Assembly: GCA_030595485.1 (NCBI GenBank)
Contig: JAUVDE010000101.1
Coordinates: 1 to 9,534, forward strand
Length of the DNA stretch: 9,534 nucleotides
Source: Draconibacterium sp.
Lineage (GTDB): Bacteria; Bacteroidota; Bacteroidia; Bacteroidales; Prolixibacteraceae
Reading direction: 5' to 3'
Shown: positions 1 through 7,015 of the stretch, one piece after another
How positions within the stretch are numbered: position 1 is the first letter of the stretch
Layout of the letters: each line of letters begins with the position of its first letter
Program-made: the position numbers and the translations under genes
The notes under the pieces: generated by a model
The model's database searches: none
What the model was told of the DNA's origin: nothing
The model's input: only the letters and a program-made list of their open reading frames with translations

Positions 1-1912
1 TTCCATTTCCTGCACGATCGGCACCGTCGCCAAAGTTTTCATAAAGTGTTGTCCATGGCGAAACATCAACCATATTTTTGTAGCGACTTTTCATCCGCTC
101 TAAGCCAAACTCTGGTTCTTCCATAATGAACAAAGCTTCCAGTACATATTTCTCCATGTATGGGCTAGACAAATATGAACTTTTGAAAATCTTCAATAGC
201 TCATCATACTTATCTTCTTCTGCTAAACCCGAAACAACTGCCAAAGCCTGAGCACGGTCGTCGTATTTCCCTTTGTACTTTTTAGTACGGTATCCTTTGC
301 CATCCCAAAATTCAGTATTAAAAGCGACCTTAAACTCATCCATTGCCTTTTGCGTTTGCTCCACCTCGGCTTGCTCTCCCAAAGTTCCTGACATCTGCAA
401 ATAGCCTTTTAAAGCCAAATAATACCAGGCATTAAACAACAACTGCTTATCAACTTTTTGTCCCCAGTCGCCCCAATACCATTCCCCTTCACGCGGAACC
501 AGAATTCCATTGTCCTGAAGTTGCCAAACATCTAAATATCTTTTTACGCCTTTGTAAACTTGAGCTATCGTTTCTTTGTCTCCGGTATTCATATAATAAG
601 TCCAGAAACCATAATAACCAACACTCGCCAGCATTTGCCCGGGCAATTCTTTATTCCAGTTCCCAGCAGGTACTGGCGAAAATATTGTACCATCGTTGCG
701 TTGCCAGTTTATTAGTTCCAATATTCCCTTTTTAGCAATTGAAGCGGCCGATGGGCTAAGTGCGTAAAATGCTTCACCAACTTCATTTACAGCATCGCCC
801 CACCATTGTGCACGTTCACGATCGGGACAATCCATATAGGTATCGCGCATGGTTACATACAAAGTACGAACGGCCTTTTGCCAGAGTCTTTCATAAAACT
901 TATCGTTAGTTTTAAAGTAGCCTGTAAATTCCGTATTAAAACCTGTTTCGCGGTAACTGAGTAGGTTTATTTTTACTCCTGTCGGAATTAAATATTTTAC
1001 AACATGTCCGTTTTGCCAACCCAATGATTCATATTGTTGATTGCCTTCTTTTGTTACATACTCTGCTCTTACCGATGCCACATTCAAACCCATGTAGTCA
1101 AAATTATCGGTTTGCATCCTGATTAATACTCCTGCCGGAGCATCGATATCCAAAATAGGATGCACATGGCAGTTGTATGGCAATTTGCATTCTATCCACT
1201 CGCCAGTACCTTCGGTCGGTATTTCGTTATGGTTCTCATATGTGCGAACGCCATAATCTTTCCAAAGCGGAATTGGACGCAAATGCAATTTATTCCATGG
1301 AGCCGATTCTGCCTCTCCCAGAATATTAACACCATTAAATCCTCGAATATCTCCAGTTGATTTTACCCAATCAAAATCGCCCAATTGCGCGTTAAACCTA
1401 ATATTTGATTCGGGCAAACGGTAATTTGGAAGTTCAGTGGTCGTATTTTCAAATGCGGTGTTATGTTTCGCCATCCAGGTTTTATCACTAAACAAATCCA
1501 GCGCTTCACATTCGAAAACCAATCCAGCTTGCCCGCTACTTTTGTGCGAAAACCCTTCTTTCCCAAAATACCAGGTTAACACGGCAATGGTGTTTTTTCC
1601 TGATATTAAAAACGGTGCAATATCCACCTCATCGTAATAGGTATCGTTGGGATTTGACCCTCGTTTTAGCAAACCTTCGTATACAACCATTTCACCGTTT
1701 ACCCATAACCAATATTTCGAGTCGGTGGCTATTTTTGCCAGAGCCATTTCAGGAACAGCATTTAACTCAATATCCTTTCGGAAATTTAACCAGGTATTAG
1801 CTTCATTTTGTAGCTTAGGAGGTGCAATTCTTTTTGCCTCCCAGCTTGCGTTTTGTGCCGTAGCAGATATCGATAAAATGATAATTATAAAGAGTAAAAG
1901 AAAATTCTTCAT
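1..1912 (-). CDS. Secreted GH78-type (alpha-L-rhamnosidase-like) glycoside hydrolase, C-terminus cut by window edge
   Basis: The frame opens at the ATG at 1912-1910 and stays open for 637 codons to the window edge, so the C-terminus is missing. Residues 1-19 form a signal peptide (hydrophobic core, then SATA before Q20), which predicts export. Roughly residues 25-150 look like a beta-sandwich sugar-binding module of the kind preceding GH78 catalytic domains. The (alpha/alpha)6-barrel part carries the family signature DCPDRERAQWWGDA at 361-374. Asp361, Glu366 and Asp373 have the same spacing as the known GH78 catalytic set (Asp567, Glu572, Asp579 in Bacillus RhaB). Glu625 in TTLYENFGD fits the second catalytic acid. 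The expected role is inverting hydrolysis of a terminal alpha-L-rhamnoside, but GH78-like proteins also include members of unknown specificity. It lies 122 bp downstream of the epimerase gene on the same strand and may have its own promoter. Family call is firm; substrate and any link to sialic acid are unknown. Confidence 0.85.
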   Translation of the reverse strand, partial: MKNFLLLFIIIILSISATAQNASWEAKRIAPPKLQNEANTWLNFRKDIELNAVPEMALAKIATDSKYWLWVNGEMVVYEGLLKRGSNPNDTYYDEVDIAPFLISGKNTIAVLTWYFGKEGFSHKSSGQAGLVFECEALDLFSDKTWMAKHNTAFENTTTELPNYRLPESNIRFNAQLGDFDWVKSTGDIRGFNGVNILGEAESAPWNKLHLRPIPLWKDYGVRTYENHNEIPTEGTGEWIECKLPYNCHVHPILDIDAPAGVLIRMQTDNFDYMGLNVASVRAEYVTKEGNQQYESLGWQNGHVVKYLIPTGVKINLLSYRETGFNTEFTGYFKTNDKFYERLWQKAVRTLYVTMRDTYMDCPDRERAQWWGDAVNEVGEAFYALSPSAASIAKKGILELINWQRNDGTIFSPVPAGNWNKELPGQMLASVGYYGFWTYYMNTGDKETIAQVYKGVKRYLDVWQLQDNGILVPREGEWYWGDWGQKVDKQLLFNAWYYLALKGYLQMSGTLGEQAEVEQTQKAMDEFKVAFNTEFWDGKGYRTKKYKGKYDDRAQALAVVSGLAEEDKYDELLKIFKSSYLSSPYMEKYVLEALFIMEEPEFGLERMKSRYKNMVDVSPWTTLYENFGDGADRAGNG

Positions 1913-1942
1913 GCTGTTGGTTTGATTCGTTTTATTGTAAGG

Positions 1943-1975
1943 CTAAAGTAATTGTTCCGAGGATAGATTACAATA
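1943..1975 (-). promoter_or_regulatory. Possible Bacteroidota-type promoter for the GH78-like gene
   Basis: On the minus strand the sequence TACTTTAG (1950-1943) matches the Bacteroidota -7 consensus TAnnTTTG at five of six fixed positions. It is preceded 20 bases upstream by TATTG (1975-1971), a weak fit to the -33 TTTG element. A start near 1937 would leave a leader of about 25 bases before the ATG at 1912. The spacer (1913-2034, 122 bp) is the only one in the window where I found such an arrangement. AT-rich DNA gives chance matches easily, so this is tentative. Confidence 0.25.
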
Positions 1976-2034
1976 CACAAATTGCCACTTTGTTTATACT
2001 TTTTGACATAATAAGGAATTTACAATTCTCTTCT

Positions 2035-3210
2035 CTAATTTAACATCCGCTCGCAACTTTTCCATGCCATTAAATACATGCGTGGAATGTGGAATGGTCC
2101 TTTCCATATATTTCCTTTTAGTGGGACTGAAAGTCGTCCGTCGCGATGTAAATAACCATACCATTCACCATGTTCCGGGTCTGGGAAATGTTTGAATGTC
2201 CAATCGTGAACGAGTTTGTGCATTTCTGCATATTTTTCATCACCGGTAAGTTCGTATGCCATTAATGTGGCAATTACTGTTTCGTTGTGGGGCCACCAGA
2301 ATTTCATGTCGTGCCAGTATTCCTGCACAGGTAATCCTTTTACATCTTTGAAATAGAGCATTCCTCCGTATTCTTTGTCCCATCCAATTTCCCACATCCA
2401 GTCGAGCATGGTAGTTCCAAGCTTTATTAGTTTAGGGTCGTTGTTTCTACGTTTTGCCTCTTGTAAAATAAACCATGCACCTTCAATGGCATGTCCCGGA
2501 TTCAAACACCTTCCGTCAAAATGGTCAATCAATTCACCGTTTGGACCAACTACTTCCATTACAGCTTTATAATCATGATTCAAAAAGTACTTTTTAATTT
2601 CGTCCATCCAATTGGTAATCTGTTCCGTGTATGATTCATCACCAAGGTTTTTGCGTAATTCTTGTGCTGTAACAATTCCAATCATTGGTCCGCCCATGCC
2701 ACGCATTTGCCTCTTCTCGGTGAACTTCGGAGCAATTAATCCCGGCTCGGTATTATACCTCAAAAAGGTATCGAAAGCTTCTTTTGCTTTGGCTTTGTAT
2801 TCTTCAATTCCGGTAGCTTTGTAATATGCTGCGTAGGCGATTGCGGCAAACGATTCTGAAAAAACATAACGTCGCATACGAATTGGGTCGCCCTCTTTGT
2901 CAACAATAAAATACATTTTACCGTTTTCATCATAGCAATGTTTTTCGAGGAAGTCGATGCCATGTTTACCAATTTTCAGCCACTCTTCTTTTTGCTCCAC
3001 TTCGTTATACATGGTCAAAATCGTCCATGTAAAACGTCCGGTTTGCCACACGCCTTTGTCGGTATCGATAACTGTTCCATCGCGGTCGAGGCAGAAAGTA
3101 AAACCACCATCTTCCCAATCAACACAATGTTTTGTCCAGAATGGGATAATATTTTCGAGTAAACCTGTTTTGTAGGTTTCAATGTAGTTTTTTATGGTTT
3201 GTTTGTTCAT
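2035..3210 (-). CDS. nanE: N-acylglucosamine 2-epimerase (ManNAc to GlcNAc), AGE superfamily
   Basis: This 391-residue protein has no signal peptide and should be cytosolic. It interconverts N-acetylmannosamine and N-acetylglucosamine, the step after the lyase in the Bacteroides-type sialate pathway, and feeds GlcNAc to a kinase not present here. The length is normal for the AGE superfamily (about 390-420 residues), which folds as an (alpha/alpha)6 barrel. Visible conserved sites are WQTGRFTW with Arg59, LNPGHAIEGAW with His240 and Glu243, WWPHNE with His308 and Glu310, and GPFHIPRMY with His374. The two key histidines are 134 residues apart, as in pig renin-binding protein/AGE (His248 and His382), which supports a working active site. 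The start at 3210 lies only 6 bp after the stop of the transporter gene, so the two are probably co-transcribed and translationally coupled. Cellobiose 2-epimerase or mannose isomerase are other AGE-fold activities, but the active-site pattern and the neighbours favour the ManNAc enzyme. Confidence 0.92.
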   Translation of the reverse strand: MNKQTIKNYIETYKTGLLENIIPFWTKHCVDWEDGGFTFCLDRDGTVIDTDKGVWQTGRFTWTILTMYNEVEQKEEWLKIGKHGIDFLEKHCYDENGKMYFIVDKEGDPIRMRRYVFSESFAAIAYAAYYKATGIEEYKAKAKEAFDTFLRYNTEPGLIAPKFTEKRQMRGMGGPMIGIVTAQELRKNLGDESYTEQITNWMDEIKKYFLNHDYKAVMEVVGPNGELIDHFDGRCLNPGHAIEGAWFILQEAKRRNNDPKLIKLGTTMLDWMWEIGWDKEYGGMLYFKDVKGLPVQEYWHDMKFWWPHNETVIATLMAYELTGDEKYAEMHKLVHDWTFKHFPDPEHGEWYGYLHRDGRLSVPLKGNIWKGPFHIPRMYLMAWKSCERMLN

Positions 3211-3216
3211 GATGAA

Positions 3217-5895
3217 TTATTTCTTTATTGTTTTCCAGGTAAACCCGGTAATTTCTTTTTTGTTTGAGAAGATAAAGCTTGCAATATATGCCACAACTAC
3301 GCTTACAACCATTCCTATAAAACCGTATAACCAGAATGAAATATCTGTTCCCAACTGAACCAATAGTAATACACCTGTACCAATAGCAAAACCGCTTAGT
3401 GCGCTCCGTGAGTCAATTCGTGGAAAGAAAATTCCCATTATAAACAGACCACCCAAGCCACTTGCAAGCAAGCCGAGTATTTTATTGAAATAGTCGAATA
3501 ACGACAATATATTTAAGGTTGCCATTAACAGCGCAAAACCAACACCTATTCCACCAAAAATAATTCCCGACCAGCGTGCTACTGCCAACTGTTTTTTATC
3601 GGAAGAACCCGGAAAAAAGTGTCGGTAAAAGTCGGATGTAAATGCTGTTGAAAGTGAATTTACATTAGACGAAACCGTTGACATGGTTGCTGAAAAAATA
3701 GCTGCAATTAATATTCCTGCTACTCCAATCGGCATTTTCGACATAATAAAATGTGGAAAAATTGCATCGGTATTTTGCATGGCAAAGTTCAGCTCGCCAG
3801 GTTGAGTTTTGTAATAGGTATAAAGTGCCGTTCCAATAAAATAAAACACTAAGGAAACGACAACACTTAAAACACCATTCAGAATAATACTTTTCCCTGC
3901 TGACTTTTCATCTTTTGTGGTCATGTAGCGCTGAATTACAGTTTGGTCGGAACTGTACGAAATAAGGTTGTTTGCCAAGCCACCAAGAACAATTACCCAC
4001 AGCGTTGCACTTTTCCAGCTAAAGGCAAAATCGAACATGGTAAACTTGCTGTTTTCAACTGAAATTTCAATCAATTTCCCCATTCCGCCTTCGGTGCCAT
4101 TTATCAGAAAGATTACGGCCAACACTGCTCCTCCAAGGAGCACAAAACCTTGAATTACATCGCCCCAAACAACGGCTTCAACACCACCCATTGTACAGTA
4201 AATAATGGTAATTACACCCATCAACACAATGCAGGTGTAAATATCGATTCCGGTAACTGTAGTAAGTGCCAGCGAAGGTAAAAACAACACCAGCGCCATT
4301 CGTGCAACCATAAAAATGATAAACACAGAACTTGCTAAAAACCGTGTTGCGTAATTAAATCGTTTTTCGAGATATTCGTATGCCGTGGTAACATTCAGTC
4401 TGCGGAAAAATGGAAGAAAATATTTTACAACCGGAAATGCCATAATTAAAATAGCAATTGCCGTTGGAAAATATTTCCAGTCGGTTGCGAATACTTTGGC
4501 AGGAATTGCCATAAAGGTAATGGCACTCAGCATGGTTGCAAAAATACTCATTCCGGCTGCCCACCATGGAATACGACCTCCACCTTTGAAAAAGTCTTCG
4601 GTACCATTTTCGCGTTTCATGAAGAAATAGCCCAAATAGAGCATTGCTCCCAAGTACAAAATCAGAAGAATCCAATTCAATAAACCAAATTCAGGATTGG
4701 CTTTTAATTCGCCATAATAGACTTTTGCCGAACGAATTCCGGGCATGGTTTCGCCATTAATAACTAACCAGCCATCGTTCCACGCAACCACTCTTGCACC
4801 AGCTGGTGCCGGAAATGGATATTCATCGCCAACCGTCCAACTGTTTGTTAAAGTATGATAAACCAGAACTTCTTTATTGAAATTATACCAAGCTGGCTCT
4901 TGCGAAAGATACTCTCTCTTCCAACTTTTAAACTGATTGATTGCTGCCGTGTCTCCACTTTCGTTTGCCAGTTTTCCTTCGCGTTCCTTAAGCCATGCAT
5001 CATAAAACCGGTCTCGATTTACACCACCAACAAACATAATGTGGTTCATTCCCAGCGGTAATCCACAAGCGCCGTGCAAAGAAAAAGCCTGATTACCATC
5101 AGGTGCAATTTCAGCAATTTCAGACCAAACACCGGTTGTCGGATTGAATTCAATACCATTGGTTGTTACACTTGGGGTATCCTGTTCGTCTGAGAAACTG
5201 GAGCCGCTTATAACAAAAAGGTGCTTTCCATCTGCGGCATTTTGAGTTACAACAACTGGTTGCAACCGAGCCACACCTGGGAAGTCAGCTAATATATTCC
5301 ACTTAAATTCATCAGTTCCTTTTTTCGAGATATCGAGCGCCAAGAAAGTGTTTGCTAATTTACCATCAGCTTTTCCACCAACCACATAAACAATATCGCC
5401 GACTAGTGCTGCTCCCATTTGCGTAACAGGAAATGGCAACTCAGGATAGTTTTCAATTTCAAGTTCAGATTTCTTTTTATTCCACTTTAAAAGATAAGCT
5501 GATTTAAAGGTTTCATCGTTGTTGTTTCCACCAATGCACAACAAACCATCGGGCAAACTAACCGACGCACCGTAAGCTGTTTCAATCGGAATTTTCATCC
5601 CGGACAACCAACGCAAGTCTCCATCTTTTTCAACCAGAACAAAGGCATCGTTGTAGTACTTTTTTGCTCCACCATCAACAACCGGAGCATCGGGAAAATT
5701 GCAACCTCCGGCTACAATTACCACATCACCGGAACTTCCGGCAAAAGGCGAAGCAAGTCCATGCTGTTTATTCTGACCTTCGCCAGGTGGGATTTCGATA
5801 CTTTCCGACCATTTGAAATCATTTTTATATTCAGTTTGGGAATACCCAAAAACTGAAATAAAAAGAAGTATTGCGATTAGTTTTAGTTTGTTCAT
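3217..5895 (-). CDS. Fused Kelch-propeller sialate mutarotase and sodium:solute symporter (predicted Neu5Ac uptake)
   Basis: One 892-residue chain holds two proteins that are usually separate. Residues 1-20 are a signal sequence (hydrophobic run ending GYSQ). Residues about 25-398 form a Kelch propeller: six hydrophobic-to-glycine blade motifs are visible near 60-64 (VIVAGG), 122, 173, 230, 290 and 380. This matches the six-blade sialate mutarotase NanM/YjhT and its cyclically permuted relatives. From about 405 there are about 13 membrane helices of an SSS (LeuT-fold) symporter, with NVTTAYEYLEKRF (501-513), TMGGVEAVVWGDVIQ (568-582), SSDQTVIQRY (648-657) and the Na+-site helix SATMSTVSSNVNS (735-747). 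Thirteen helices with the N-terminus outside place the propeller in the periplasm and the C-terminus in the cytosol. Inferred role: equilibrate Neu5Ac anomers at the mouth of a Na+-driven inner-membrane transporter. It lies 62 bp after the lyase and 6 bp before the epimerase. The domain calls are strong; the sialate substrate is inferred from context and the mutarotase-like domain. Confidence 0.9.
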   Translation of the reverse strand: MNKLKLIAILLFISVFGYSQTEYKNDFKWSESIEIPPGEGQNKQHGLASPFAGSSGDVVIVAGGCNFPDAPVVDGGAKKYYNDAFVLVEKDGDLRWLSGMKIPIETAYGASVSLPDGLLCIGGNNNDETFKSAYLLKWNKKKSELEIENYPELPFPVTQMGAALVGDIVYVVGGKADGKLANTFLALDISKKGTDEFKWNILADFPGVARLQPVVVTQNAADGKHLFVISGSSFSDEQDTPSVTTNGIEFNPTTGVWSEIAEIAPDGNQAFSLHGACGLPLGMNHIMFVGGVNRDRFYDAWLKEREGKLANESGDTAAINQFKSWKREYLSQEPAWYNFNKEVLVYHTLTNSWTVGDEYPFPAPAGARVVAWNDGWLVINGETMPGIRSAKVYYGELKANPEFGLLNWILLILYLGAMLYLGYFFMKRENGTEDFFKGGGRIPWWAAGMSIFATMLSAITFMAIPAKVFATDWKYFPTAIAILIMAFPVVKYFLPFFRRLNVTTAYEYLEKRFNYATRFLASSVFIIFMVARMALVLFLPSLALTTVTGIDIYTCIVLMGVITIIYCTMGGVEAVVWGDVIQGFVLLGGAVLAVIFLINGTEGGMGKLIEISVENSKFTMFDFAFSWKSATLWVIVLGGLANNLISYSSDQTVIQRYMTTKDEKSAGKSIILNGVLSVVVSLVFYFIGTALYTYYKTQPGELNFAMQNTDAIFPHFIMSKMPIGVAGILIAAIFSATMSTVSSNVNSLSTAFTSDFYRHFFPGSSDKKQLAVARWSGIIFGGIGVGFALLMATLNILSLFDYFNKILGLLASGLGGLFIMGIFFPRIDSRSALSGFAIGTGVLLLVQLGTDISFWLYGFIGMVVSVVVAYIASFIFSNKKEITGFTWKTIKK

Positions 5896-5911
5896 TATTT
5901 AAAAATTAAAT

Positions 5912-5946
5912 TCAAGATGCAAGTATCAAGACACAAGACAGGAAAT
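5912..5946 (+). repeat. Degenerate 7-bp-period tandem repeat (array A)
   Basis: The 62 bp spacer between the lyase stop and the transporter start contains five consecutive 7-base units on the + strand. The first four follow nCAAGny (TCAAGAT, GCAAGTA, TCAAGAC, ACAAGAC), and a degenerate fifth follows. It does not form an obvious hairpin. A related array sits on the other side of the lyase gene. The array is purine-rich on + and therefore pyrimidine-rich in the mRNA. Similar low-complexity heptads occur, as far as I recall, between genes in other Bacteroidota, but their function is not known to me. Confidence 0.7.
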
Positions 5947-5957
5947 TTCATTCATAA

Positions 5958-6869
5958 TTACCTATTACAGAACTCAAAAAAACCGATGGCTTCCAAGTCA
6001 TTTTTCATTTGTATCTCTTCGTTGTCGGAAATAGTTTGTAGTGGCAAACGGTTTGGACCACAATCTAATCCCATAAATTTCATCATGCGTTTTCCTCCCG
6101 ATAGATTTCCACGGTATTTACCAAGTATTTCGCAAAACTGGTGCGATTGATGTTGCAATGCGCGGCATTTATCCATGTCTTTTATGGCGTAAGCAGCAGT
6201 CATGTCTTTATACAGGCTGTAGCAGTGGTTGTAAGTCCCTCCCACTCCGGCACTATTTCCAAACGCGAGGCTATCGAGATACATTTCGTCAAAACCCCAA
6301 AGCATCTCGAATTTACTATCTGCAACGTATCTGCACTGTTCGAATTCAAACATATTTAAGTTGGTAAATTTCACTCCGGCAAAATTTGGAATAACACCAT
6401 CAACTGCTTTTAGTAAATCGACAACCGACATATTAAAACCATTTAGCGGTGGAATGTGATAGTAGTAAAATGGCAAGCTTGGTGCTGCGTCTGCCACTGC
6501 TTTACAGTATGCCACAAATTCTTCGTTTCGTTTTGGAGGAAGGAATGCCGGAGCCATAGCTGAAACTGCAAATGCTCCTATTTTTTCGGCATGTGCTGCC
6601 AAAGCTTGTTGGTCGCGCAAATTTGTTCCGCCCGTGTGTACAATAACTTTCAACTTTTCATCACTGGTTTCTACCCATTTCTCAGCCACTGCCATTCTTT
6701 CTTCGCGTGTTAGCAATGCGCCTTCGCCAGTACTTCCGCAAACAAATGCGCCGTCAACCCCATTTCTCACTAAAAAATCTGCATATTTTGGGATTAAATC
6801 AAGGTTTAAATCCCCGTTTTCTTTCATCGGTGTGAAAGGTGCTGCTACGTATCCATTAATCTTTTTCAT
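5958..6869 (-). CDS. nanA: N-acetylneuraminate lyase
   Basis: This cytosolic class I aldolase splits Neu5Ac into ManNAc and pyruvate. With the start at 6869 it is 303 residues, the usual length for the DHDPS/NAL family. Residues 4-18 (INGYVAAPFTPMKEN) are the typical N-terminus. GSTGE at 45-49 binds the carboxylate of pyruvate. Tyr137 in FYYYHIP and the Schiff-base Lys167 in FAGVKFT correspond to Tyr137 and Lys165 of E. coli NanA. WGFDE at 191-195 matches the substrate-binding GYDE region. The YYHIP form resembles the Bacteroides and animal lyases. The frame is open back to an ATG at 6914, but the added 15 residues come from the repeat at 6883-6910 and are not conserved in the family, so 6869 is chosen. 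The family also holds dihydrodipicolinate synthase, but the HIP motif, GFDE and neighbouring genes favour the lyase. The gene is flanked by repeat-bearing spacers on both sides. Confidence 0.95.
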   Translation of the reverse strand: MKKINGYVAAPFTPMKENGDLNLDLIPKYADFLVRNGVDGAFVCGSTGEGALLTREERMAVAEKWVETSDEKLKVIVHTGGTNLRDQQALAAHAEKIGAFAVSAMAPAFLPPKRNEEFVAYCKAVADAAPSLPFYYYHIPPLNGFNMSVVDLLKAVDGVIPNFAGVKFTNLNMFEFEQCRYVADSKFEMLWGFDEMYLDSLAFGNSAGVGGTYNHCYSLYKDMTAAYAIKDMDKCRALQHQSHQFCEILGKYRGNLSGGKRMMKFMGLDCGPNRLPLQTISDNEEIQMKNDLEAIGFFEFCNR

Positions 6870-6882
6870 ATTTAAAAAATCA

Positions 6883-6910
6883 GTCGGAAGACCGAAGACG
6901 GAAGTTGGAA
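6883..6910 (+). repeat. Degenerate 7-bp-period tandem repeat (array B) just upstream of the lyase start
   Basis: Four exact-length 7-base units in a row fit GnyBGAA on the + strand (GTCGGAA, GACCGAA, GACGGAA, GTTGGAA). Shifted by phase they share the AAGAy core of array A beyond the far end of the lyase gene. The array lies 14-41 bases upstream of the lyase ATG, where a leader or promoter would be expected. It also keeps the reading frame open, giving a false upstream start at 6914. Confidence 0.75.
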
Positions 6911-6975
6911 GCAAATTCGCAATAACCGTATATCTATTCTTCCAAATTATTGAATCAATTTAATTATTCACTTAT

Positions 6976-7015
6976 ATCTATAAATCTTGTATCTAGCTAT
7001 CTAAAAATCTATTCT
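6976..7015. repeat. AT-rich 7-8 bp periodic repeat (array C) overlapping the esterase stop codon
   Basis: ATCT recurs at 6976, 6984, 6991, 6999 and 7007, at steps of 7 or 8 bases, followed by ATTCT at 7011. On the minus strand this reads as repeated AGAT, including an ACAAGAT unit resembling array A but in the opposite orientation. It begins within the last codons and stop (7011-7009) of the esterase gene and runs into the spacer. It is less regular than arrays A and B and could be chance in AT-rich sequence. Confidence 0.45.

Noticed and set aside
1363..1925. Several 60-92 residue frames on both strands
   Set aside because: They overlap the GH78-type gene, whose frame is continuous from 1912 to the edge with intact catalytic motifs; they are by-products of that coding sequence.
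2017..2029. Short inverted repeat GAATT-tac-AATTC after the epimerase stop, a possible terminator
   Set aside because: The stem is only 5 bp and AT-rich, with a 3-base loop and no proper U-run after it on the minus strand; too weak to call.
4355..4675. A 106-residue minus-strand frame
   Set aside because: It lies wholly inside the transporter gene in another frame and has no recognisable protein features.
5896..5957. Internal promoter in front of the transporter gene
   Set aside because: On the minus strand the spacer is filled by the heptad array and lacks a TAnnTTTG element with a properly spaced TTTG.
5912..6910. The heptad arrays as a CRISPR array or transposon ends
   Set aside because: Units are 7 bases with no spacers, and there are no terminal inverted repeats or transposase; neither interpretation fits.
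6951..6970. Dyad TGAAT...ATTCA in the esterase-lyase spacer, a possible operator
   Set aside because: Only 5 exact base pairs in a very AT-rich stretch, no second copy near another gene start, and no regulator gene in the window to link it to.
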